The notes beneath the pieces were generated by a model. The model was not told where the DNA came from and ran no database searches. It worked only from the letters and a program-made list of their open reading frames with translations. Source: CAYVMX01 sp964452725 (GTDB taxonomy: Bacteria; Patescibacteriota; Gracilibacteria; JAHISY01). Taken from it: a stretch of DNA of 63,716 nt. Both the position numbers and the translations under genes were made by a program. Shown piece after piece: positions 33,666-43,900 of the stretch; the first letter of the stretch is position 1; each line of letters begins with the position of its first letter. The DNA lies in the NCBI GenBank assembly GCA_964452725.1, contig CAYVMX010000005.1, positions 1 to 63,716 on the forward strand, written 5' to 3'.

Positions 33666-34463
33666 TTATTTCAAAAGCTTCGCGGCCTCTTTGGCGGTCT
33701 GTCCGCCATGCACCACGGCTGCCGTCGCTGCAATGAAAGCCTTGGGATTGGAATGCTGGAAGGCATTGCGACCCATCATAATACCAGCACCACCTGCTGC
33801 TATCGCTCCTTCGACCATTTCGAGTGCAGCTAGATCATCACCCTTGGCGCCGCCGGCGATCACGACTGGCACGCCGAGCGCTCCATCGATGACCTCTTTG
33901 AAACTCTTGGTGTCACCTGTATACGGCACTTTGATCAAATCAACGCCGAGCTCAGCTGCGACTCGTGCTGCTACCTTTACATGCTCGACAGCTTTTTCGT
34001 CTTTGATCTTGGGACCTCGTGGATACATCATCGCGACGAGTGGTACACCCCACTCCAGACACTCTGTAGAAATCTGACCAAGATCTGCGAGCTGCTGCTC
34101 TGTAGACTCTGAGCCGAGATTGATATGTAAACTCACAGCATCTGCTCCGAGCTTGAGCGCTGTTTGGACATTGTTGACGAGGACTTTACGATTGGGATCA
34201 GTCGGTGAAAGATCAGACGAAATAGAGAATTGGAGAATCAACCCAATATCCTTGCCGCTGTGACGATGACCATGGAGTGCCAGTCCGAGGTGTCCTAGTA
34301 CGGCATTGGCACCGCCTTCTGCTGCTGCATCGACAGCACTCGACAGATCTATCAGACCTGCTATCGGCCCCATACCAGCACCATGATCGACGGGCAAAAT
34401 AATGGTTCGTCGTGTGTTGCGATCGAGGATTCGTTCGATTCGGACTGCCTTACCACCTTGCAT
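33666..34463 (-). CDS. DhnA-type class I aldolase (FBP aldolase or ADTH synthase)
   Basis: TIM-barrel Schiff-base aldolase. The start carries TIILPVDHGAGMGPI. The Schiff-base lysine is in GVDLIKVPYTGDTKSF near residue 175, and the phosphate site is VVIAGGAKGDD plus GAGIMMGRNAFQ. At 265 aa it matches the archaeal group that includes fructose-bisphosphate aldolase and 2-amino-3,7-dideoxy-D-threo-hept-6-ulosonate synthase. The sequence alone does not separate these roles, but fructose-bisphosphate aldolase is the simpler reading. The ATG at 34463 has TAATAT ending 7 bases upstream, so the start at 34484 is rejected. Confidence 0.85.
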   Translation of the reverse strand: MQGGKAVRIERILDRNTRRTIILPVDHGAGMGPIAGLIDLSSAVDAAAEGGANAVLGHLGLALHGHRHSGKDIGLILQFSISSDLSPTDPNRKVLVNNVQTALKLGADAVSLHINLGSESTEQQLADLGQISTECLEWGVPLVAMMYPRGPKIKDEKAVEHVKVAARVAAELGVDLIKVPYTGDTKSFKEVIDGALGVPVVIAGGAKGDDLAALEMVEGAIAAGGAGIMMGRNAFQHSNPKAFIAATAAVVHGGQTAKEAAKLLK

Positions 34464-34581
34464 GGAGAAAATATTAGAATACAAATATTTTACTCAAAAA
34501 CATGACTACTGTCAAAGCGGACACTCTAAAAATAGAGCTAGAAGTGTTTAATCATCACATTAAATAATGTAAAATAACTCT

Positions 34582-36264
34582 ATGCAAAAAACAGGCAGCG
34601 AGATCATTTGCGAATCGTTGATCGCGGAAGGAGTCCGTACGATCTTTGGATATCCAGGTGGCGCGATCCTGCCACTGTACGACACGCTACCCCGCTACGC
34701 GAAACAACTAAGACACATCCTCACACGCCACGAGCAAGGCGCAGCTTTCGCAGCTGAAGGCTATGCCCGTACCTCTGGTGAGGTCGGAGTCTGTCTGGCG
34801 ACCTCTGGCCCAGGTGCTACGAATCTAATCACCGGTATCGCCAATGCACACCTCGACTCAATCCCGATGATCGCGATCACAGGACAAGTCACTAGCTCTC
34901 TCATCGGTACCGATGCCTTCCAGGAGGCTGACACGACTGGTATCACACTCCCAATCACGAAACACAACTACCTCATCACAGATGTCAAAGACCTCGCACC
35001 TGCACTCAAAGAGGCATTTCATCTCGCACGTACAGGTCGTCCAGGTCCTGTCCACGTCGATGTGACGAAAGATGTTCAGATCAATACCACAGAATTTAAT
35101 TATAAAAAAACACCCATCAAGCTCCCTGGCTACCTAATCCGTGGACCAGCTGGAGCGAGACAGATAGCCGTAGCCACCAAGCTGATCAAAGCAGCACGAC
35201 GGCCTGTCATCATCGCGGGTCACGGAACATTGATCTCCAAAGCCAGCAAAGAGCTACTCAGCTTCGCCAATAAAACTAACGCTGCGATCGTCTGTACGCT
35301 ACTCGGTATCTCGACTGTACCGCACAATACGAAGAATTATCTCGGTATGCTCGGTATGCATGGACAGGCCGCCGCCAACTATGCTGTCGCCCATGCCGAT
35401 CTCATCATCAGTGTTGGCAGTCGTTTCGATGACCGTATCACTGGTCGGCTCGATGACTTTGCGCACAAAGCCAAAGTAATCCACATCGATATCGACTCCG
35501 CTGAGATCAATAAACTCGTCCATGTCGATGCTCCGATCGTTGCCGATGCCAAAGATGCCCTCACCAAACTAGCTAAAAAAATCCCAATTCAAAAAAATCC
35601 CGACTGGCACACTGAGATTACTAGTTACAACACTCAAGTAACAAAGAAACTCAAAGCCAGTAAACCAAAACCAAGCAAACTACTTCAAGCCTATGAAGTA
35701 ATCCACGCAATCAACGCTGCCGCACCCGATGCTTTCATCGTATCTGATGTCGGGCAAAACCAAATGTGGGCAGCCATGCATTTCCGATTCCAAAAACCAG
35801 GACGCTATTTGTCATCTGGTGGACTCGGTACGATGGGATTTGCCCTACCGACAGCGCTAGGTGCCAAAATCGCCCAACCAAAAGCAAGTGTCTGGTGTCT
35901 GACTGGTGACGGTGGATTTCAAATGAATATGCAAGAGCTAATCACACTAGCGCAGGACAAAATCCCACTCAAAATCGCTGTATTCAACAACGGCTTCCTC
36001 GGCATGGTACGCCAGTGGCAAGAGCTTTTTTACAATCGTAACTACTCCTCGACGCCACTTTTTAACCCTGACTTCGTGAAGCTCGCCGAGAGCTGTGGGA
36101 TCAAAGCCTACCGTGTACGCAGACCAAGCGAAGCACTCAAGATAACCAAGCTGGCTGAACGCGAGAAAGGACCAACACTTGTAGAATACATCACCGAACC
36201 AGAGGAAAACGTCTTTCCGATGGTGCCACCGGGTGAGACTTTGAAAAACACACGCATCAGATAG
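34582..36264 (+). CDS. ilvB: Acetolactate synthase large subunit
   Basis: Thiamine diphosphate enzyme that makes acetolactate (or acetohydroxybutyrate) for valine, leucine and isoleucine. The catalytic glutamate lies in LTRHEQGAAFAAEGYAR near residue 53, ATSGPGATNLITGIANA follows, and the ThDP site is TGDGGFQMNMQEL...NNGFLGMV near residue 445. The length of 560 aa is that of the biosynthetic type. No ilvN, ilvC or ilvD is in the window, so the pathway cannot be inferred. A -10 TAAAAT ends 6 bases before the ATG, predicting a leaderless mRNA. Confidence 0.93.
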   Translation: MQKTGSEIICESLIAEGVRTIFGYPGGAILPLYDTLPRYAKQLRHILTRHEQGAAFAAEGYARTSGEVGVCLATSGPGATNLITGIANAHLDSIPMIAITGQVTSSLIGTDAFQEADTTGITLPITKHNYLITDVKDLAPALKEAFHLARTGRPGPVHVDVTKDVQINTTEFNYKKTPIKLPGYLIRGPAGARQIAVATKLIKAARRPVIIAGHGTLISKASKELLSFANKTNAAIVCTLLGISTVPHNTKNYLGMLGMHGQAAANYAVAHADLIISVGSRFDDRITGRLDDFAHKAKVIHIDIDSAEINKLVHVDAPIVADAKDALTKLAKKIPIQKNPDWHTEITSYNTQVTKKLKASKPKPSKLLQAYEVIHAINAAAPDAFIVSDVGQNQMWAAMHFRFQKPGRYLSSGGLGTMGFALPTALGAKIAQPKASVWCLTGDGGFQMNMQELITLAQDKIPLKIAVFNNGFLGMVRQWQELFYNRNYSSTPLFNPDFVKLAESCGIKAYRVRRPSEALKITKLAEREKGPTLVEYITEPEENVFPMVPPGETLKNTRIR

Positions 36265-36305
36265 CTCGTCGCATCACGATCTCTGATACTTTCGATCCTG
36301 CCTAC

Positions 36306-36334
36306 TTGGCAAGTCGACTTTGGCTTGTTAAGAT
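36306..36334 (+). promoter_or_regulatory. Promoter of the DHH phosphoesterase gene
   Basis: TTGGCA (36306-36311), a 17-base spacer and TAAGAT (36329-36334) with an upstream TG. The -10 ends 11 bases before the ATG at 36346. Confidence 0.65.
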
Positions 36335-36345
36335 CAATCCCTTTT

Positions 36346-37311
36346 ATGCAGCTAGATATACCAGAAATCTCGCGCTTCGAGTCAGCAATCCTAAAAGCTC
36401 GGAAGATCGTACTGATCGTCCACAAAAGCCCAGACGGTGATGCACTCGGATCAATGCTCGCACTATATCTCGCACTCAGTCGCATGGGCAAAGATGTCAC
36501 ACCAGCCTCAATCGACCCTGTACCGGACAGTTTTCGGTTTCTGCCGGGTGGCGAACATATCGTCCATGACTTCGATCCAAGCCAATACGATCTAGTCATG
36601 ACACTCGACTGTGGTGATCTACACCAGACGAAGTTTGACGAACTATATCCAGAACTCTTCGATGGCAGCCGAACTGTCATCAAACTAGACCACCACCCCT
36701 TTGCCAATGATTTTGGTGATATCAAGCTCGTCTATACCGACGCCTGCGCTAGCTGCTATATCCTCACTAGTATTTTTGAAGAGCTAAATGTAAAGATCCG
36801 TCCTGACATGGCGACCTGCCTGCTAAACGGACTCTACACTGATACAGGTAGCTTCCAACACTCCAATACTGACCCCACAGTGCTCCGCATGGCAGCTCGC
36901 TTGCTACGCACTGGCGCAAATCTACCTGCAATCAGCAAAAGTGTCTTTCACACCACTCCGCTCTCAGCTATGCGACTCTGGGGACGTGTACTCGCGACAC
37001 TGAAGCAAACTGAACAAGGCATCACACTCGCCATCGCTCAAGGCAAAGACTTCAACGAAACAGGAACTATCCCCGAAGACCTAACCGGCGTAGTCGACTG
37101 GGTCAATGCTGTACCAAATGCAAAGTTTAGTATCCTCCTCTCAGAGCGCGGTGACATCATCAAGGCAAGTCTGCGTACGCTACGTGATGATGTAAATGTC
37201 GCCAAGGTCGCCTCAGTCTTTGGAGGCGGTGGCCATATCAAAGCTGCTGGCTTCGCCGTAGCTGGCAAGCTCACCGAGGAAACTCACTGGAAAATTACTA
37301 ACTCCAAGTAG
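36346..37311 (+). CDS. DHH/DHHA1 phosphoesterase (NrnA-like)
   Basis: Predicted nanoRNase/pAp or cyclic-dinucleotide phosphodiesterase. The motifs HKSPDGDALGSM, TLDCGD, KLDHHPFANDFGD (the DHH metal site), YTDTGSFQHSN and the C-terminal GGGGHIKAAGF of DHHA1 are all present. At 321 aa it fits NrnA. Because a GGDEF protein is encoded at 51127, degradation of cyclic dinucleotides or their pGpG product is a possible role, but not shown. An upstream in-frame start at 36325 lies within the promoter. Confidence 0.88.
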   Translation: MQLDIPEISRFESAILKARKIVLIVHKSPDGDALGSMLALYLALSRMGKDVTPASIDPVPDSFRFLPGGEHIVHDFDPSQYDLVMTLDCGDLHQTKFDELYPELFDGSRTVIKLDHHPFANDFGDIKLVYTDACASCYILTSIFEELNVKIRPDMATCLLNGLYTDTGSFQHSNTDPTVLRMAARLLRTGANLPAISKSVFHTTPLSAMRLWGRVLATLKQTEQGITLAIAQGKDFNETGTIPEDLTGVVDWVNAVPNAKFSILLSERGDIIKASLRTLRDDVNVAKVASVFGGGGHIKAAGFAVAGKLTEETHWKITNSK

Positions 37312-37330
37312 CTACTTAACCACTCTCAAA

Positions 37331-37516
37331 ATGCCAAATCTCTCAGACGACACCATTGGGTTGGACGGTCTCACTAGAAAAGAGCTTCAAATACCACTTA
37401 CGGATGAAGTAAGAGCACGACTAAAGCAAACTCTCAAGACACTAGATCGTGGACCATCTAATCAAATTCGAGACTTATTGAGATACGACGACACAGTGAA
37501 AGCTGATATTACTTAG
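37331..37516 (+). CDS. Hypothetical protein, 61 aa
   Basis: Small soluble protein that I do not recognise, with a possible helix at residues 24-40 (TDEVRARLKQTLKTLDRG) and no cysteine. It starts 19 bases after the DHH phosphoesterase stop, so the two are probably co-transcribed. Its stop lies one base before the convergent M23 peptidase stop, which supports a real gene because the intergenic space is used completely. Confidence 0.45.
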   Translation: MPNLSDDTIGLDGLTRKELQIPLTDEVRARLKQTLKTLDRGPSNQIRDLLRYDDTVKADIT

Positions 37517-37517
37517 G

Positions 37518-38900
37518 CTACCTACGATATTTCGCTGGTACATCCTCTAGCCGCAGCGGCTCTAGTGGCAGATAGTCGAGTGGGTTAGAGCGTTTACCTT
37601 GATCAAAAACTTCGAGATGGAGATGCGCACCAGTCGTCATATAGCCCGACCCAGGCATGCCAGGTGTACCACCCGAGAGCGCTATCAGCTCACCTGCCTG
37701 CACTAGATCGCCCTCTTTGACGAGGATTTTTGAGACGTGACCATAGAGTGTACTCAGTCCGCCTGGATGAGCAATGATGATGTAATTGAAACCCATACCG
37801 TTGTTTTTCGCCTTGTAGACGACACCTGGTCCAGCCGACATGACTGCTGTACCCTGCCGCACACGATAGTCAATCGCATAGTGATCCACACCAAATACTT
37901 TTCGATAACCCTTATCCATAAAAAAAGAAGTAATCCCCCGACCTGGATCGACCGGCCAAGCAAGTCTAGGCGTATACCCTGGGAAAGATAATCCATTGGT
38001 CCTAGTGACCCCCTGCCGACCCAAAATCTCACGCAGATGGTCCGCACCGATATCTTTTCCCAATTTAGAGAGCTTTTCATCAATGACTGTGAGATTGTCT
38101 TTTAGCTCAGCAATCTCTTTGAGTACTGTCTCCTGTTGTGCACGTGTCTCTTTGATCAACTCTTTATAACGTCGTTCTTCACCACGTGTCTGTCGCAGTA
38201 GATCCTGCTTAGCAGTCTGTAGATTTTTTAGTCGATTTTGCTCAGTGATCTGTGCCTCCTGTAGCGCCACCAAACGTCCACGTTCACGCAACAAATCACC
38301 CTGCGTGGTCTCGTAAAGCTTCTTGGCAGATTGAACACTAGTCACCAGCTCAGCTGTCTGTGTCTGGAGCACCACCAGATAAGTTTGAGTCCGCTCTGCA
38401 TCGGCCAGCGATCCTTCTGCAAGGAAAAATTTCAACGGAGAGACTTGACCAGTCTGCCAGTCGGTATAGCGCATTTTTTCTTTGTACGCGAGTCGAAGGA
38501 ACTCGTCTAAAAGTAGCTGCGTTTGTTGTAATTCAGCCTCACGCACTTCTGCCAGATCAAAGAGGTCAACAATTTGAGACTGTACTGCTGCTGTCTCTTT
38601 GACGAGGAACTCTAAATTTAGTTCAGATCTTCGAATATTCTCTGTCAGAGCTTGTAGCTGACCAGCCAGTGTATTGATTGTCGTACGTACTGGCTCAAGA
38701 CGTGCCTCTAGTGCCGTTGCTTCCGCCTCAGCATTGATATAGACACGATAGCGCTCGCTCAACCCAGCACGGATAGAGAGTAGCGACTCAGCGGCAGCTT
38801 CGACCTTTTTTAGCAATCCAGCAGCCGAGACCTGTCCAATACTCAACCAAACTAGCAAGCTTGTAATTAGCAGCGTGATGAACAATTTCTGTATACGCAC
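37518..38900 (-). CDS. Secreted coiled-coil M23 peptidase (EnvC-like)
   Basis: Cell-wall endopeptidase or amidase activator acting outside the membrane. I choose the GTG at 38900 because it yields a signal peptide (VRIQKLFITLLITSLLVWLSIGQVSAAG, residues 1-28). A long coiled coil covers residues ~40-285. The M23 LytM domain at ~320-440 has DHYAIDYRV and HLHLEV, which hold the zinc ligands, so it may be active. EnvC-type proteins that lack these ligands only activate amidases. At 460 aa it is typical. Confidence 0.88.
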   Translation of the reverse strand: MRIQKLFITLLITSLLVWLSIGQVSAAGLLKKVEAAAESLLSIRAGLSERYRVYINAEAEATALEARLEPVRTTINTLAGQLQALTENIRRSELNLEFLVKETAAVQSQIVDLFDLAEVREAELQQTQLLLDEFLRLAYKEKMRYTDWQTGQVSPLKFFLAEGSLADAERTQTYLVVLQTQTAELVTSVQSAKKLYETTQGDLLRERGRLVALQEAQITEQNRLKNLQTAKQDLLRQTRGEERRYKELIKETRAQQETVLKEIAELKDNLTVIDEKLSKLGKDIGADHLREILGRQGVTRTNGLSFPGYTPRLAWPVDPGRGITSFFMDKGYRKVFGVDHYAIDYRVRQGTAVMSAGPGVVYKAKNNGMGFNYIIIAHPGGLSTLYGHVSKILVKEGDLVQAGELIALSGGTPGMPGSGYMTTGAHLHLEVFDQGKRSNPLDYLPLEPLRLEDVPAKYRR

Positions 38901-38944
38901 AGAAATATTGTGGCAGAAAACAACGCCAACGCCAAACAATCGAC

Positions 38945-38973
38945 TTGCTCAGCTCCAGGCTTCCTGCTAAAAT
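38945..38973 (+). promoter_or_regulatory. Promoter of rpmA
   Basis: TTGCTC (38945-38950), a 17-base spacer and an extended -10 (TGCTAAAAT, 38965-38973). The -10 ends 26 bases before the rpmA ATG, giving a short leader. Confidence 0.6.
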
Positions 38974-38999
38974 CTTTCGGCTTAAATTTACATACTCCC

Positions 39000-39308
39000 A
39001 TGGCTCATAAGAAAGCCGCTGGCTCAACCAGTAACATCCGCGACAGTAAACCAAAGTACCTCGGCGTAAAGAAATTTGGTGGTGAAAAGGTCACGGCTGG
39101 CAATATCATCGTTCGCCAAAAAGGTCTCAAGATGAAACCTGGTCAAAACGTCTACGCTGGACGAGACTTCACACTCCACGCTGCGATAGACGGCGTAGTC
39201 AAGTTCACTGAAAAACGTGCTCCTCGCTTCGACCGCCAACCACATCGTAGAACATACGTAAATATAGAGGCCGTCAAAGCAGCACCAACCAAGGCAACAG
39301 CGAAATAA
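39000..39308 (+). CDS. rpmA: 50S ribosomal protein L27
   Basis: Large-subunit protein near the peptidyl transferase centre. The mature start MAHKKAAGSTSNIRDSKPKYLGVKK is diagnostic, followed by GGEKVTAGNIIVRQKG and the KPGQNVYAGRDFTLHA region. At 102 aa it has a slightly long Lys/Ala-rich tail. A reading from 38910 would add 30 residues of translated promoter and is rejected. The start has no N-terminal cleavage extension of the Firmicutes type. The usual neighbour rplU is absent. Confidence 0.95.
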   Translation: MAHKKAAGSTSNIRDSKPKYLGVKKFGGEKVTAGNIIVRQKGLKMKPGQNVYAGRDFTLHAAIDGVVKFTEKRAPRFDRQPHRRTYVNIEAVKAAPTKATAK

Positions 39309-39346
39309 TCTATTTCTAATAGTTTATTATTAAATTAGATTTTTAT

Positions 39347-39375
39347 TTGACAAGTATATTTTTTAGTTGTAATAT
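39347..39375 (+). promoter_or_regulatory. Consensus promoter of the 92-aa orphan
   Basis: TTGACA (39347-39352), a 17-base spacer and TAATAT (39370-39375). Predicted transcription starts about 18 bases before the ATG at 39400. AT-rich DNA at 39307-39341 could also hold a weak rpmA terminator. Confidence 0.7.
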
Positions 39376-39399
39376 AAAAAACCTTCTAAATCCCTAACA

Positions 39400-39678
39400 A
39401 TGCTAGAACAAACACAGATCGAAGAGGTCAAAGCTGCTATCGGCAAAGAACTATTTGAAGACATAAGATCATGTATTATCAGAATTTTTGACACTAAAGA
39501 ATTAATAGATGGAGATGCAAAAGACGCTATTATAAAAGTCAATGAGGCTACACTAGGGTCTCTTGTGGGAAGAATCGAAAGACGAACAAATGATTTTAAT
39601 CCAGAAAATATTCTGAACATTATTAGCGCAGATATGAAATCTGAAAATCAGGATAAGTGTCCTGCCCTAGGACAATAA
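39400..39678 (+). CDS. Hypothetical protein, 92 aa
   Basis: Soluble, mainly helical and acidic protein that I do not recognise (EEVKAAIGKELFEDIRSCIIRIFD, then DAKDAIIKVNEATLGSLVGRIERR). It has two cysteines and no membrane segment. It has a near-consensus promoter. Its last 12 bases overlap the murC stop region on the opposite strand. Its coding DNA is more AT-rich than its neighbours, which may indicate recent origin or transfer. Confidence 0.5.
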   Translation: MLEQTQIEEVKAAIGKELFEDIRSCIIRIFDTKELIDGDAKDAIIKVNEATLGSLVGRIERRTNDFNPENILNIISADMKSENQDKCPALGQ

Positions 39679-40944
39679 TTGCTCTGTGATTTGGAATACA
39701 TCTCCTGCCCCCATGACGATCAGCAGATCATTTGACTGTAAGTTCTTTTTTAACCACGCGACAGTTTTGGCAAAGTCCTCTGTATAGACCACCTCTTTGT
39801 CATGCTTACGGATCTCTGTAACAAAGTCTTCTACAGTAGTCGAAACTTCCAAGCTCTCATCACGAACCTTATAAATATTTGGAATTACGACTACATCAGC
39901 CAAAAGAAAACTCCGACCCAGCTCGGACAGTAGCTTCACCGCGCGATCGAACTGGTGCTGCTGATAAACTATCACGATCCTCCGCTCAGGGTACTTTTCT
40001 TTCGCGCCAGCCAGTGTCGCGTCGATCTCTGTCGGGTGGTGCCCGTAGTCATCGTAGACTAGCGCGCCATTTAGCTCACCCTTGTACTCAAATCGCCGCC
40101 AGCCACCAGTGAAGTTTTTAATTCCCTGCTCGACCTTCTCCATGTCTAAACCGATCATCTCAGCTACTTGTAAGGCAAGCGCAGCATTCTGACGATTGTG
40201 TACTCCTACAAGCTGTAGCGGTGGTACTGCTCTATCTTTAGTGTCAAGGAGGTTTGGCGCAATGTTAATAATTGGCTCTAAATTTGGCTCGGCAGAACTA
40301 GCTATCAGTACACCACTCGACGACAATCGCTGCACTAACTCGATGAAGGCTGACTGGTAATCCGCGAGATCTTTATAATAATCCAAGTGCTCTGCCTCGA
40401 TATTTGTAATGACGAGCACCGCAGGCATGAGCTGAAGAAAAGCACGGCGATATTCACACGCTTCGAGTACGAACCAATCTGACTGTCCGACACGCGCGTT
40501 GCCACCGTTTAGCTCTTTTAGGTTGGTGCCCACGAGACAGGAGATATCCTCACCAGCTGCCAGTGCGGCTGATATGATGAGACTTGTAGTAGTAGTCTTG
40601 CCATGTGTTCCTGCGATAGCAATGAGCTTTTTGTCTTTTGTGATTTCACCCAGTGCCTCAGGATAGCTGATGATCCGCAATCCTCGCCTCTTGGCTTCGA
40701 GCAATTCAGCATTGTCCTCTCGGACTGCCGTCGTGTGTATCACGACTTCTGTACTAGCTGGTAGCTGCTCTGCGCTCTCACCGATCTGTATATTGAAACC
40801 TTCAGCGATGAGCTGCTTGGTCACTGGTGAACTTTCTAAATCAGAGCCAGAGACCTGCTTACCCAGAGATTGTAAAATCCGCGCTACACCAGAGACACCG
40901 ATACCACCAATGCCGACGAGATGAAAATTACTTTCTTGAAACAC
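39667..40944 (-). CDS. murC: UDP-N-acetylmuramate--L-alanine ligase
   Basis: Adds L-alanine to UDP-MurNAc in peptidoglycan precursor synthesis. The N-terminal Rossmann domain starts HLVGIGGIGVSGVARIL, the ATP loop is IAGTHGKTTTTSLI near residue 110, and further marks are EACEYRRAFLQL and the DDYGHHPTEIDATL motif near residue 305. At 425 aa it is a little short of the usual 450-480. The start is GTG, since no better ATG exists and a -10 TAAAAT ends 6 bases before it. Other mur genes are not in the window. Confidence 0.94.
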   Translation of the reverse strand: MFQESNFHLVGIGGIGVSGVARILQSLGKQVSGSDLESSPVTKQLIAEGFNIQIGESAEQLPASTEVVIHTTAVREDNAELLEAKRRGLRIISYPEALGEITKDKKLIAIAGTHGKTTTTSLIISAALAAGEDISCLVGTNLKELNGGNARVGQSDWFVLEACEYRRAFLQLMPAVLVITNIEAEHLDYYKDLADYQSAFIELVQRLSSSGVLIASSAEPNLEPIINIAPNLLDTKDRAVPPLQLVGVHNRQNAALALQVAEMIGLDMEKVEQGIKNFTGGWRRFEYKGELNGALVYDDYGHHPTEIDATLAGAKEKYPERRIVIVYQQHQFDRAVKLLSELGRSFLLADVVVIPNIYKVRDESLEVSTTVEDFVTEIRKHDKEVVYTEDFAKTVAWLKKNLQSNDLLIVMGAGDVFQITEQLLS

Positions 40945-40953
40945 CTACTTATT

Positions 40954-43900
40954 TTAGTACACCTTTTGTACTTCTAACCCATCGAAAAAATAATCAATAA
41001 TCTCTTTGTAGGTCTTACCAGCTTGTGCTAGTCCTGCCGCACCTTTGCCACTCACGCCCACACCATGCCCTGCTGCCTGCTCAGGACAAGCAAAGCTCGT
41101 ACCAATGGCGTTGCTGTTCAGACCACAGCTCCATGGATCAGAGACAGATTTGGTAAATTTAAAATCATTTATATTCCAATGGGCCTCGGCAGCAGTCTTG
41201 GTCTGTCCACCACTACTCGTGAAGTACGGTGTCTTTACTACCTCGCCATCGTATGTCGCCACCAAACCTACTGTCGCCTCAGCTGCTGCCGACATCTGTC
41301 CGCGTAGTTCATAGCTATAGCCCAGATAGCGCTGAAATTCAGCGGGATTATCCGAGCCGTCGTACGGCGCACCAGAGAACTTACGATGAGCAGGATCGGT
41401 ATAGTAGAGCGCATAGCTACGTGCGAGTACTGCGAGTAGCTTGGCTTTTTCCCATGGATCACTCGGCAATGGTTCAGCGACACCACGAATATAATCTTCG
41501 ATTGGCAACTCATTGACTACAATCAATTCATCATTGTATTTACGCACTTCTAGTATGCCACGATAGCGATTGTCATTGATACTGTCAGACCAGCCAGGAG
41601 TATGCACCCAATTAGAGATTTCCAAAATTGTGCTACCTACTGGCACAACACGATAGGCTTCGCCTTCGGTCAACTTATAGGCATCGAAATCAAGGAGCGT
41701 ACCGCGGAAAAGCTCACGTCCAGCAAGACTTTGTAAAATCAACGGTCCTCCACCGATCTCGACATGCTTACTGTCAAAAGACAGTCGCACCCGAATCACA
41801 GGACTATTCTTGAGTGTCTGATCTGCTTCTATCTGATTGCCAGCACTCAGTACAGACGCAGCCAGTGGAGCTGCTATAGCCACAGACGATGAGTCTGTAC
41901 TATCTGTCGTAGTCAGGACAGCTTGAGACTGTTCACTCGCGACTGACTGCTCTTTGTTTACACCCTCCAGCACCATGATCCGGACTGGCATCTGAGCGAT
42001 CCAACCAACTCCCTCCACTACTGGCGCAAACCACTCATCGTCGCGACCGCCCGAGCGCTTAGTAATTTTGAAAGTGAAATGTCCCAATTCGCCTGGTGAG
42101 ACTTTTGACTCGGTCAAAACTGCTGGACGAGTCGGAGCTACCCAGCTCGCATTTTGGACAGCACTCGTCCGATCATATGGTCGATAAGTACCGAGCTTGA
42201 CGAGATTGTCGCCGGCATTACGCCAAGTTATGTTGCCCGTGTTTTTGTAAGTCACCGTCACCGTAGCAGCTGTACCTGCTGCCAACTCTACTCGCTTAGG
42301 ATATTCAACTAGTTTCGCCGCGAGTTTTGGCTTGGCAACAGTTAATTTGAAATCAATCACACTAGCTGTCTTGACCCTACCCGCCGTCCAACGCGGACGC
42401 ACTGCAAAGGCGAATTTACCTCCTTTGTACGGCGCTGTCACCATGAGCGGTACTCGTACAGTCTCACCTTGTAGCACTTCGCTAGACAACACCGCCACAC
42501 TAGAGTCGAGCTGCACCTCCCCGCCACCACGTACGACAGTAAGCTCAAAATCCTCTGGAGTCCAAGTAAGCTGACTCAAATTTTTTAACTCAACAAAAAG
42601 CTCTTTGGTCTCACCCGGCTGGAAATAAAGATCCCTGCCGGTACTTTTCTTTAGAGTCGTAGATGCGAAGCGTGGCTCACGTACCGATGTATGAAACTGC
42701 ATGCCATAGTCCGGCAGTGTGCCGAAGTTGGCGACCTTTGGTGCAAACTTGATGTAATAGCGCTTACCACGCTTGGGAGCAGTCAGATTCATCACGAAAC
42801 GTGCCGCCTGCCCTGGTGCAACATCGACATCTAGCGCTGCTAGCTCATCACCACTTGAGACAAAAGCCTCACCTCCACCAGTCGGCAGAGCCGCCAAATA
42901 GACACGATTTTCACCATGCGCACGCCAAGTAAAGTTACCCGTATTCTTCAGCTGTACCCACGCCACTGCCGTCTGCTCTGGCACGAAAGGCTCTGGTGGA
43001 TGCTTGGCAGATACAAACTCATAATTCAACACAGGTGGAGCTACATTGACGACGAGGAAAAAGCGCTTACCCGATGAACCAGCAAAGTCCGGTGTAACGG
43101 AAAAACGATAACGCCCTGCTTTCATTTTGGCAGCCACTGGTACTTCCAAAGTCACCGACTGACCCGGACTGACCCGTCGATCGAGAGTGGCGATGGTGTC
43201 ACCACCTTCGGCTAGCATCGCCCCAAGGCGATTTTGACCACGACTCCCCCGCGCGACTCTGAGCACAGTCTCTGCTGGCCAAGCTTTACGACCGTTATTT
43301 TTCAGTGTGATTGTGAGTACATCTTTCGTCAACGGATCAAGACGAATCGGCGAGTTATTCGCCGTCATAATGTACGAATAATCTTGATCGACTGTTTTAT
43401 TCCCTCGTGCATAGTCGGCAGCAGCCGCAGCGAGCTGTGGAATAATATCGTACAGTGGTGGTGGTGGATCTGCTGACGCACCATAGTCATGATGACCGAC
43501 TAGATTACGAGTGTTTTTACCATGCCAAGTAGAAAAACCATTTGGATTTAGATCATAAAGATTGGAAAGCTCGCCGATCAGCTCAACCGCTGCCTGCTGA
43601 GCATCTGTCGTGGGCGGTGCGTCTTTGAAGTGCCCGATAAAAGAAATACCAATCGTCCCAGTATTGGCACAGTAAACATGCGCACCGATGACTCGCTCTC
43701 CGCCACTTCGCCCTTCGTAGATGTTGCCAAAGGGGTCAATCAGATAATGATAGCCGATATCACCCCAACCACGATTGATGGCATGGCTACGATAAATCCC
43801 TCGTACCACTACTCGCGCATCTTCCACAGTAAACTCTCCGTCATTGCCAACGTAATCTTTAGAGTTATCACTATCAGTTTCGTGGATAATGATTTTTTTG

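Noticed and set aside
38910..38999. 30-residue N-terminal extension of L27
   Set aside because: It is translated promoter DNA, and the MAHKKAAGS start is diagnostic for L27.
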